Origin: an uncultured Bacteroidales bacterium | GTDB taxonomy: Bacteria > Bacteroidota > Bacteroidia > Bacteroidales > FEN-979 | Length of the DNA: 45,338 bases | Reading direction: 5' to 3' | NCBI GenBank assembly: GCA_903828645.1 | Contig: CAIKNA010000030.1 | Location: 1-45,338 of the forward strand | Shown: positions 30,725 to 37,594 of the stretch, in pieces | How the letters are laid out: the number at the start of each line of letters is the position of its first letter | Numbering within the stretch: position 1 is the stretch's first letter | Made by a program: the position numbers and the translations under genes | The notes under the pieces: model-generated | Databases searched by the model: none | Told to the model about the DNA's origin: nothing | What the model saw: the letters and a program-made list of their open reading frames with translations, nothing else

Positions 30725-32461
30725 ATGTCGAAAAGTTCGTTGAAAATCAGGGATCTCACCCTGCGTGATGGCCAACAATCCCTCTTTGCCACAAGGATGA
30801 CCCAGGACCAGGTCGACCGGGTCTTACCCTATTTTAAAGATGCCCGTTTTTATGCCATGGAGGTATGGGGTGGAGCTGTTCCCGATTCAATTATGCGCTA
30901 CCTGGCCGAAAACCCGTGGGAACGTCTTGAAAAGATCAAGAAATCGATCGGTGATGTCTCTCTCCTCACGGCTCTTTCGCGTGGACGCAACCTGTTCGGC
31001 TATAATCCTTATCCCGAGGAGGTGATCGAAGGATTCAACCGCCTCGCAGTGAAATCGGGGATCGGCATCATGCGTATTTTTGATGCCCTCAACGATGTGG
31101 ATAATATGAAATCGACGATCAGATACGTCAAACAAAACGGGGGCATTGCCGATTGTGCCATCAGCTTCACTGTTGATCCGAAGTTTTCCACACGGCAAAA
31201 ATTCCGTTCCTGGATCCATTTTAAAGCTTTGCCGCATGATATTTTTACCATCGATTATTTCGTTGAAAAGGCGCGTCAACTGGAAGCGATGGGTGCCGAC
31301 ATGATTTCCATCAAAGACATGGCCGGCCTCATATCTCCATCCCAGACAGGGAAACTCATCAGACGGCTTAAGTCGGAGGTTCGGGTACCGATCGATTTTC
31401 ACACCCATTGCACTCCCGGGTACGGCCTTGCATCCGTATTATCGGCCATTGTAAACGGGGTTGACATCGTAGATACCAACATCTGGAATTTCGCCGGCGG
31501 ACCTGCCGCCCCTGCATATGAACTGATCCATATTTTCTGCGATAAACTGGGCATTGATACCGGTGTAAATCCCGAAGCCATCGTTGCCATAAACAAGGAG
31601 TTGAAAACCATCCGGGAAGAACTTTCAGAATACGATACCTGCAAATCATTCCCGGTTGAATTTGATTTCACGAAAGATAAACTCCCGAAGGAGATCAATA
31701 AACTTTTCGTCAAGGCCATTTACCAGGCAAAACATGACCGGGAAGAAGAACTGTTGTGTACATGTCTTGAAATTGAAGCCTATTTCAATTTCCCCGAACC
31801 TGATATCGCGGTAAAAAACGCTGAGATACCAGGTGGTATGTACACCAACATGCATGCGCAGCTCAAGCAGCTTAAACTTGATCACCTTTTGCCGAGGGTG
31901 CTAGAACTGGTACCGCTTGTACGAATCAAATCGGGCTGCCCTCCGCTGGTCACCCCTACCAGCCAGATCGTTGGCGTTCAGGCGGTAAATTGCGTCATCG
32001 ATGAAAATAAAGACCTGCCCTATTTCACAACGAAATCGATACAATTTGTGAACCTTGTGAAGGGGATTTATGGAAGAACACCAATCCCCGTGGATCCTGA
32101 TTTCAGGGAACAACTCACTGGTGTAAGGGAGGAAACCTCTTATGATACCAAAAATTACAAAAAGCAGGAAAACACCATATTTGAGGAGTACGGCGACATG
32201 AAGCTTGCCGACAACGAAAAAGATGAACTGCTGCTCGAGCTTTTTCCCACTGTTGCCCGCGAATTCCTGCAGAAATGCGTGGAAGATAAATACACCGAAA
32301 ACATCCATCACATCGAGGAGGAGAAACGGCGCAAGGCCAGGGAAGCCAGGGAAGCCTACGAAAGGCTGAGCCCTCAGGAAAAACGGGACAGGCTCATGGA
32401 GGGCCTCTATTCCTGGCACGAGGTTTCTTTTCCTGAAGAGGAAGATCTTGGGAGGTCGTAG
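30725..32461 (+). CDS. pyruvate/oxaloacetate carboxyltransferase subunit (PycB/OadA/5S-like) without biotinyl domain
   Basis: The 578-residue protein has a DRE-TIM carboxyltransferase domain: RDLTLRDGQQSLFATRM at the start, the catalytic carbamylated-Lys-type motif SIKDMAG, and metal-binding HTHCTPG. Then comes the PYC_OADA conserved domain and a charged C-terminal tail (about 525-578). Most OadA/PycB proteins end in a biotinyl domain with AMKM; this one has none, so it would need the separate carrier at 12167. The segment usually written SGGTSQP reads FAGGPAAPAYE here, a notable change near the active site. It could be the 5S part of a transcarboxylase or part of an oxaloacetate decarboxylase. 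Confidence 0.88.
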   Translation: MSKSSLKIRDLTLRDGQQSLFATRMTQDQVDRVLPYFKDARFYAMEVWGGAVPDSIMRYLAENPWERLEKIKKSIGDVSLLTALSRGRNLFGYNPYPEEVIEGFNRLAVKSGIGIMRIFDALNDVDNMKSTIRYVKQNGGIADCAISFTVDPKFSTRQKFRSWIHFKALPHDIFTIDYFVEKARQLEAMGADMISIKDMAGLISPSQTGKLIRRLKSEVRVPIDFHTHCTPGYGLASVLSAIVNGVDIVDTNIWNFAGGPAAPAYELIHIFCDKLGIDTGVNPEAIVAINKELKTIREELSEYDTCKSFPVEFDFTKDKLPKEINKLFVKAIYQAKHDREEELLCTCLEIEAYFNFPEPDIAVKNAEIPGGMYTNMHAQLKQLKLDHLLPRVLELVPLVRIKSGCPPLVTPTSQIVGVQAVNCVIDENKDLPYFTTKSIQFVNLVKGIYGRTPIPVDPDFREQLTGVREETSYDTKNYKKQENTIFEEYGDMKLADNEKDELLLELFPTVAREFLQKCVEDKYTENIHHIEEEKRRKAREAREAYERLSPQEKRDRLMEGLYSWHEVSFPEEEDLGRS

Positions 32462-32473
32462 AAATGCGTTATA

Positions 32474-32508
32474 CATGACGTTTGACCCGTGACACGTGAT
32501 ATGTGACG
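32474..32508 (+). repeat. heptamer array, GTGACNN family, intergenic
   Basis: Units CATGACG, TTTGACC, CGTGACA, CGTGATA, TGTGACG, just after the stop of the carboxyltransferase-subunit gene. Same family and orientation as the array in alaS. Confidence 0.85.
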
Positions 32509-32591
32509 CGTAGTTAACGAGGCATTACGATATGCACCATAAAACCGGTCGAACTTTTTGATTTAATGGTATTTATCTTCTGTTTTTTTAT

Positions 32592-32599
32592 TATTTTTG
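32592..32599 (+). promoter_or_regulatory. -7 box of the AOR-family gene
   Basis: TATTTTTG, 31 bp before the ATG at 32631, matching TAnnTTTG. About 40 bp upstream, at 32528-32551, CGATATGC-N8-ACCGGTCG resembles one half of the ModE-like palindrome at 39268, but its second half matches poorly. Confidence 0.45.
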
Positions 32600-32630
32600 C
32601 TTCGTTAATGCTTTCACAAAACAAACCGGT

Positions 32631-34790
32631 ATGACATTCGAAGACTTTAAGAAAACACACAAATTGCTGGCACAATACAAGTATACCTGGGCCCCCATAG
32701 ATAAAGGTTACAACAACCGTACAGTACACATCAACATCGGAAATCTCAGGGTTACTGAAAAACCGGTAACCCCGGAGATGAAAGAAAAATTCATCGGGGG
32801 TAAGGGATTCGACTTGCGGCTGCTTTGGGATGCCACAAAACCTGAGACCAGGTGGAGTGACCCCGAAAACGAGATCGTCATTTCCGGAGGCCCCTGCTGC
32901 GGTATTACGCAGTATTCCGGTTCAGGAAAAGCCATATGTTGTGCCATCAGTCCGCAAACCGATATTGTTGTCGACTCCAACGTGGGTGGTTTCTTCGGAC
33001 CTTTCCTCAAATTCTGCGGGTTCGATGCATTGGAAATCCAGGGGAAATCGGACCAGGAAATCCTGATTTTTTTCGAGGAAGAGCGTGAAGTGATTGAAAT
33101 TTACGAAGCCGCCGACCTTCCTTCCGACAGCCATGTACTCGCTGAAGAATTGCACGACATGATGGCAATTCCGGGAAATGAAAAGGATAAATACAATGTT
33201 TCGGTTGTTTCTGCCGGCACTGCTGCAGAGCACTCCCTCATCGGGATGCTCAACTTCAGCTTCTACGACATAAAACGGAAAAAAATCCGCCTGAAACAGG
33301 CCGGCCGTGGCGGAATCGGAACCGTACTCCGCGATAAAAAGGTTAAAGCCATCGTTGCCCATGTGAAAACCATCGGCGGAAACCGAAACAACGTGGTGAA
33401 TATGGAAGCCATCCAGGAAAGAGGCAGGACCTTCAACAAGGAGATGCGAGAACTCGACGACAAACAATGCGAAATGCGCTCTAAGGGAACAGCCCACCTC
33501 ACCCTCGTCATGAACGACTATGACCTCCTTCCCGTCAACAATTTCAAATTCGGAAGCCACCCCGATGCCACCAAAATCAGCGGCGATGTGTGGAAATCCT
33601 TTTTCACGCAAAATGTTCCCGACGGATGCTGGGTAGGCTGCAACATGGCCTGCGCAAAAGGGGTCGACAATTATGAACTCCGCTCCGGGCCTTACAAGGG
33701 GGATAAAGTCATCGTTGACGGACCTGAATATGAAACAACCTCTTCGCTGGGCTCCATCGCGGGAATATTCAATCCCGATTTCACCATCGAGGCCAATTTC
33801 TATTGCGATACCTATGGCATCTGTACCATCAGTTGGGGCAGTATTCTCGGTTTTTTGATGGAGTGCTACGAAAACGGCATCCTCAATGAAGAACGCACCG
33901 GCGGACTGAAACTGAATTTCGGGAATGCCGATTCGGCCATGGACCTGCTGCACCTGGTTTCAAAAGGAGAAGGCTTTGGCCTCATAGCAGGGCAGGGAGT
34001 TCATAAAATGAAAGATCTGTTTGCCAAAAACGGATGGGGCGAGGCAGCCTTCATGCAGGATATCGGGATGGAAAACAAAGGTCTTGAATATTCACAATAT
34101 GTTTCCAAGGAGTCGCTGGCACAGCAGGGCGGGTATGCCATGACAAACAAGGGCCCCCAGCATGACGAAGCATGGCTGATCTTCATGGATATGGTGAACA
34201 ACCAGATCCCGACCTTTGAAAAAAAGGCCGAAGCACTTCATTATTTCCCCATGTTCCGCACCTGGTTTGGCCTTGCAGGATTCTGCAAACTTCCGTGGAA
34301 TGACGTCGAACCTGAAGACAACGCACAAACTGCAGAACCGGCCAAAGTGCCTCAGCATGTCGACAACTATGTCACTATATTCAACGCTGTGACTGGTTCG
34401 AATATCGACAAACATGAGATCATCCGGATGTCGGAAAGGGTTTATAACTTCCAGCGCATTTTCAACATCCGCCAGGGCAAGGGTTTGCGCCTTCACGATG
34501 CACAGCCATACCGCGCCTGCGGACCTGTTACCCGCGAAGAATACGAATCACGCGAAGAACGCTATGACAAGCAACTGCTTGAACAGGTTAATTTCAATCC
34601 CGCCGGAAAAACCACCGAAGAGAAGATGAAGGTTTTGCGTGCATACCGCGAAAACCGCTACGAGCAGCTGCTTGACGCCGTTTACGAACGCCGCGGCTGG
34701 ACAAAAAACGGTGTCCCAAAGATCGAACATCTTAAAAAACTCGGCATGGATCTCCCGGAATTGCTTGAAGTGGTGACACCGTTGCAGTAA
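32631..34790 (+). CDS. aldehyde:ferredoxin oxidoreductase family tungsten enzyme
   Basis: The 719-residue protein fits the AOR family. The N-terminal pterin-binding domain (FIGGKGFDLRLLW, SGSGKAICCAISPQTDIVVDSNVGGFFGPFLKFCGFDALEIQGKSD) is followed by a [4Fe-4S] cysteine cluster and a tungstopterin C-terminal domain. The cluster reads C333-x3-C337-x3-C341 (CWVGCNMAC), where classical AOR has C-x2-C-x3-C, with a distal Cys in AGFCKLPW (about 552). It is longer than classical AORs, about 600 residues. It would oxidise an aldehyde or reduce an acid, or act as another AOR-like activity such as BamB. No ferredoxin-like partner gene adjoins. Tungstate import genes lie 6 kb downstream. Confidence 0.88.
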   Translation: MTFEDFKKTHKLLAQYKYTWAPIDKGYNNRTVHINIGNLRVTEKPVTPEMKEKFIGGKGFDLRLLWDATKPETRWSDPENEIVISGGPCCGITQYSGSGKAICCAISPQTDIVVDSNVGGFFGPFLKFCGFDALEIQGKSDQEILIFFEEEREVIEIYEAADLPSDSHVLAEELHDMMAIPGNEKDKYNVSVVSAGTAAEHSLIGMLNFSFYDIKRKKIRLKQAGRGGIGTVLRDKKVKAIVAHVKTIGGNRNNVVNMEAIQERGRTFNKEMRELDDKQCEMRSKGTAHLTLVMNDYDLLPVNNFKFGSHPDATKISGDVWKSFFTQNVPDGCWVGCNMACAKGVDNYELRSGPYKGDKVIVDGPEYETTSSLGSIAGIFNPDFTIEANFYCDTYGICTISWGSILGFLMECYENGILNEERTGGLKLNFGNADSAMDLLHLVSKGEGFGLIAGQGVHKMKDLFAKNGWGEAAFMQDIGMENKGLEYSQYVSKESLAQQGGYAMTNKGPQHDEAWLIFMDMVNNQIPTFEKKAEALHYFPMFRTWFGLAGFCKLPWNDVEPEDNAQTAEPAKVPQHVDNYVTIFNAVTGSNIDKHEIIRMSERVYNFQRIFNIRQGKGLRLHDAQPYRACGPVTREEYESREERYDKQLLEQVNFNPAGKTTEEKMKVLRAYRENRYEQLLDAVYERRGWTKNGVPKIEHLKKLGMDLPELLEVVTPLQ

Positions 34791-34828
34791 AAAAAAAATA
34801 TTTTTTTATTGTGGATGTAAAAATTGTT

Positions 34829-34836
34829 TATGTTTG
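34829..34836 (+). promoter_or_regulatory. -7 box of the trpB2 leader
   Basis: TATGTTTG matches TAnnTTTG and lies 33 bp before the leader-peptide ATG at 34870. The best -33 candidate is TTG at 34809-34811, with a short 17-bp spacer. Transcription would begin near 34843. Confidence 0.5.
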
Positions 34837-34869
34837 CATCCTGTTTAGAAAAGATATAAATAACATCCG

Positions 34870-34935
34870 ATGAACGGCAGATACAATTCAACTCTTAACT
34901 TTTTTTGGTGGCGCCCTGTAATAAACAGCGCGTAA
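34870..34935 (+). CDS. trpL: trp leader peptide with tandem Trp codons
   Basis: A 21-codon open frame, ATG at 34870 and TAA at 34933-34935. It reads MNGRYNST, then LNFFWW, then RPVINSA. Two adjacent TGG codons (34906-34911) preceded by two Phe codons are very unlikely by chance in so short a frame right upstream of a tryptophan synthase gene. It would act as the sensor of charged tRNA-Trp: a ribosome stalled on the TGG pair covers pairing segment 1, while a ribosome at the stop codon covers segment 2. Its stop codon lies immediately after segment 2, as in enteric trp attenuators. No Shine-Dalgarno is evident, as is normal for this phylum. Confidence 0.75.
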   Translation: MNGRYNSTLNFFWWRPVINSA

Positions 34936-35004
34936 ACATCAAAGTTTTCCTTATCTGAAAAAATCACTGAAAGGCTTGCTGTTTACAAACGGCAGGCCTT
35001 TTTT
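34912..35004 (+). promoter_or_regulatory. ribosome-mediated attenuator: alternative pairings in the trpB2 leader
   Basis: Segment 1 (CTGT at 34916-34919 with GCG before it) can pair with segment 2 (ACAG at 34925-34928 and CGC after it), the 1:2 hairpin. Segment 2, as TAAACAGCG (34922-34930), can instead pair with segment 3, inside TTGCTGTTTA (34977-34985): eight Watson-Crick pairs plus one G-U, the antiterminator. Segment 3 can alternatively pair with segment 4 (AACGGCAG onward, 34988-35001) in the terminator. The three pairings are mutually exclusive. With Trp scarce, stalling favours 2:3 and read-through; with Trp plentiful, 3:4 terminates. Confidence 0.7.
34970..35004 (+). terminator. intrinsic terminator 1 in the trpB2 leader
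   Basis: AAAGGCTTGCTGTT (34970-34983), loop TACA, AACGGCAGGCCTTT (34988-35001), then a T-run to 35004. The stem is 14 pairs with two G-U wobbles. It is the 3:4 hairpin of the attenuator. Confidence 0.8.
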
Positions 35005-35018
35005 CATTGTACATGGAT

Positions 35019-35050
35019 GGCTTGCCGGCAAAATGGCAGGCCTTTTTTTT
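35019..35050 (+). terminator. intrinsic terminator 2 in the trpB2 leader
   Basis: GGCTTGCC (35019-35026), 8-nt loop, GGCAGGCC (35035-35042), then eight T (35043-35050). Eight pairs with one G-U. Its arms repeat those of terminator 1, as if the terminator had been duplicated. It ends 20 bp before the trpB2 ATG. Confidence 0.75.
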
Positions 35051-35069
35051 AACCTTAAAAACAAAAACC

Positions 35070-36377
35070 ATGACAAAAAACAGAAGAATTCAATTGAGCG
35101 AATGCGACATGCCGAAACAATGGTACAATATTCAGGCAGACATGCCAAATCCTTTGCTTCCATTGCTGCACCCCGGAACCAGAGAGCCCATCCGGCCCGG
35201 TGACCTTGAACCATTGTTTCCTATGGCGCTAATCGAGCAGGAGGTATCCACCGAACGTTTTATCGACATTCCTGATGAAGTGCTCGACCTATACAGGCTA
35301 TATCGCCCCACCCCGTTGCACCGGGCCTATAATCTTGAGAAAATGCTCGACACTCCGGCAAAGATCTATTACAAGAATGAAAGCGTCAGCCCTCCCGGCT
35401 CGCATAAACCCAACACCGCAATTCCGCAGGCTTATTACAATTATAAACAGGGAGTCAAGAAAATGACGACAGAAACCGGGGCCGGACAATGGGGCAGCGC
35501 CCTGAGTTTTGCCACCAATTTTTTCGGCATCGAATGCAAGGTTTTCATGGTAAAGGTGAGCTATCACCAGAAACCATACAGGAAATCAATGATAAATTTG
35601 TGGAACGGATCGGTGATTCCATCCCCCAGCATGGAGACCAATGCCGGGCGAGCCTTCCTCGCCGAAGATCCAGATTGTCCCGGAAGCCTTGGTGTGGCAA
35701 TATCTGAAGCGATTGAAGTTGCCGCGACGAATGATGACACCAAGTATTCGCTGGGAAGCGTGCTGAACCATGTTTTACTTCATCAGACGATCATCGGACT
35801 GGAAACAGTCAGACAGCTTGAGATGACGGGCGATTTCCCCGACCTGGTGATCGGCCCTTTCGGAGGTGGCTCAAATTTCGGGGGGTTATCCTTCCCATTT
35901 CTGAGATACAATTTTACGGAAGGGAAGAAGACCCGGTGCATTGCCGTTGAATCTTCTTCATGCCCCAAACTGACCCATGGGAAATTTGAATACGATTTCG
36001 GGGATACAGCGGGCATGACCCCGCTTATTCCGATGTACACGCTGGGCCACAAGTTTATTCCTCCCGCCATACATGCCGGGGGGTTGCGGTACCACGGGGC
36101 TGGGGCCATTGTTAGCCAGCTGCTTAAAGACAACCTGATTGAAGCCCGCTCGGTCGATCAGGTCGAAAGTTTTGAAGCTGCGGTCACCTTTGCGCGTGCG
36201 GAGGGGATGATACCCGCTCCTGAAACAGCTCACGCCATTGCCCAGGCAATTAAGGAGGCAAACATTGCAAAGGAAGAAGGCGTTGCAAAGACAATCCTTT
36301 TTAATTTTTCCGGACATGGATTGCTGGACATGGGAGCCTATGATGAATATTTTGCAAAAAAATTGAAGGTGCTATAA
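35070..36377 (+). CDS. trpB: tryptophan synthase beta chain, TrpB2 type, standalone
   Basis: The 435-residue PLP enzyme makes tryptophan from indole and serine. The N-terminus and length mark it as the longer TrpB2 class: [16 protein letters not shown], the PLP Lys in [22 protein letters not shown], the phosphate-binding [11 protein letters not shown], and [15 protein letters not shown] at the end. No trpA or other trp gene is adjacent, so it may use indole from other sources. The frame opens in-phase at 35007, but that segment runs over terminator 2; the ATG at 35070 starts the family sequence [11 protein letters not shown]. Control is by the Trp-codon attenuator just upstream. Confidence 0.95.
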   Translation: MTKNRRIQLSECDMPKQWYNIQADMPNPLLPLLHPGTREPIRPGDLEPLFPMALIEQEVSTERFIDIPDEVLDLYRLYRPTPLHRAYNLEKMLDTPAKIYYKNESVSPPGSHKPNTAIPQAYYNYKQGVKKMTTETGAGQWGSALSFATNFFGIECKVFMVKVSYHQKPYRKSMINLWNGSVIPSPSMETNAGRAFLAEDPDCPGSLGVAISEAIEVAATNDDTKYSLGSVLNHVLLHQTIIGLETVRQLEMTGDFPDLVIGPFGGGSNFGGLSFPFLRYNFTEGKKTRCIAVESSSCPKLTHGKFEYDFGDTAGMTPLIPMYTLGHKFIPPAIHAGGLRYHGAGAIVSQLLKDNLIEARSVDQVESFEAAVTFARAEGMIPAPETAHAIAQAIKEANIAKEEGVAKTILFNFSGHGLLDMGAYDEYFAKKLKVL

Positions 36378-36412
36378 GTGCGCTTTTGTGTGCTTTTACA
36401 TGGAAATATTTG

Positions 36413-36494
36413 AACCACTAAGGCATTAAGAACACTAAGAATCACTAAGTTTGTATCCTAAGTGCAACTTGGTGTACTAAGTGCCTGAGTGGTT
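36413..36494. repeat. 82-bp imperfect inverted repeat built of CACTAAG units
   Basis: The outer arms are AACCACTAAGGCA (36413-36425) and TGCCTGAGTGGTT (36482-36494), matching at 12 of 13 positions. Inside are further CACTAAG copies at 36416, 36433 and 36443 and variant CTAAGTG/CTTGGTG on the other side. It lies downstream of trpB2 and could fold in RNA or be a miniature mobile element. The rest of the 334-bp gap (36378-36711) holds only an AT-rich stretch and the promoter box of the next gene; I see no gene in it. Confidence 0.75.
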
Positions 36495-36666
36495 TTTGTT
36501 TATGTTGAATAAATCTCTGCCGGTTATCAATTCAAGACTTTTTACCCCGGGGTTGGTGCAACACTGCCACCCCTGCCCTGGTTCACCGATCATGAGGATT
36601 CCCTGTTGTTCTTTATAGAAAAAAGTGATAAACTGAAAAATAAAACCGTTTTTATACTTTTTTTCT

Positions 36667-36674
36667 TATTTTTG
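36667..36674 (+). promoter_or_regulatory. -7 box of the outer-membrane barrel gene
   Basis: TATTTTTG, matching TAnnTTTG, 37 bp before the ATG at 36712. No -33 TTTG at the right distance. Confidence 0.45.
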
Positions 36675-36711
36675 ACATAACTTTTACAACGACCACTTAA
36701 TTCTGAAAATT

Positions 36712-37536
36712 ATGAAAACATCAGGAATTCTTCTCACGGTTCTTTTACTCTTCGGAACGGGTAGTTCCTATGCACAAAAAATCTATCTCCGCGGGGGGCT
36801 TGGGATCTCTGTCAGTACAGCAGCAGGCTACTCAACCAATTATTCAATTTCTTCTTCATCGAACAGCTACACCACGAGTGCTAAAAAGCAGGGATATGGC
36901 ACCGGTTTGCCTTTCGTGCTGGCTGCCGGGTACCATTTTAATGAACATTTTGGCATCGAATTGGGAGTTGATTATTTCTATGGTTTTACGATCAAACAAA
37001 CAATGGACAACACCAGTTCTACCTATGAAAACAAATCTCATGGTCAGATGCTGAGTATCGTTCCTGCCTTTGTAATGTCACTCCCTTTTGACAAACTTAC
37101 ACCATATGCCCGCATTGGTCTCAAACTGGGCGTTTTGAATAGTGTAAACAACCAGTCGCATTCTGTGGACAATTATCCGTCGAAATCGACTGCCTCAACG
37201 GATATAGCATCAAAAGCCAGGAATTATGGCGGGATTGCTATCGGGGTCCAGACTGCCGTTGGAACCGATTTTAAACTGAGCAACCTGCTCTCCCTGTTTG
37301 GTGAAATACAGGTTGATGGAATCAGTTACTCTCCCGTACATGGCAAATACACTGAATATTCAATGAATGGCATTGATCAGATGGGTTCAAGAACCACAAA
37401 GCAGAATAAGTGGGATTTTAAGAAAGACATCACTTATCCCAATACCATTCCGAACGATCAACCAGACCAGGTATCTAAAGCAAACTATCATTTTGGCAAT
37501 GTTGGCCTCGTAATCGGTGTGAAGATCAACCTGTAG
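36712..37536 (+). CDS. outer-membrane beta-barrel protein
   Basis: The 274-residue protein has a signal peptide (GILLTVLLLFGTGSSYAQ, cleavage after Ala near 21). It then shows alternating hydrophobic/polar strands with glycine-rich turns such as YLRGGLGISV, GLPFVLAAGYHF, FGIELGVDYFYG, TPYARIGLKLGVL and FGNVGLVIGVKINL, ending in an aromatic-free but barrel-like strand. This is the OmpA-like/PorT-type eight- to ten-strand barrel (outer membrane protein beta-barrel domain). No peptidoglycan-binding domain. The function is unknown and the surface loops are rich in Ser, Thr and Asn. It is flanked by long gaps and probably monocistronic. Confidence 0.8.
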   Translation: MKTSGILLTVLLLFGTGSSYAQKIYLRGGLGISVSTAAGYSTNYSISSSSNSYTTSAKKQGYGTGLPFVLAAGYHFNEHFGIELGVDYFYGFTIKQTMDNTSSTYENKSHGQMLSIVPAFVMSLPFDKLTPYARIGLKLGVLNSVNNQSHSVDNYPSKSTASTDIASKARNYGGIAIGVQTAVGTDFKLSNLLSLFGEIQVDGISYSPVHGKYTEYSMNGIDQMGSRTTKQNKWDFKKDITYPNTIPNDQPDQVSKANYHFGNVGLVIGVKINL

Positions 37537-37571
37537 AAGGTCGGATGACAGCCAGTACATCACCCCGACAT

Positions 37572-37592
37572 TTGTCAATTGTCAGTTGTCAC
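37572..37592 (+). repeat. heptamer array, reverse orientation of the GTGACNN family
   Basis: TTGTCAA, TTGTCAG, TTGTCAC: three 7-bp units whose reverse complement is TTGACAA/CTGACAA/GTGACAA, the same family as the alaS and 8140 arrays. It ends 2 bp before the pruA stop, between two convergent genes. Confidence 0.75.
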
Positions 37593-37594
37593 TA

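Noticed and set aside
32922-33953. A 343-codon open frame on the minus strand
   Set aside because: It is antisense to the AOR-family gene, shows no family motif, and follows from the base composition of the true gene.
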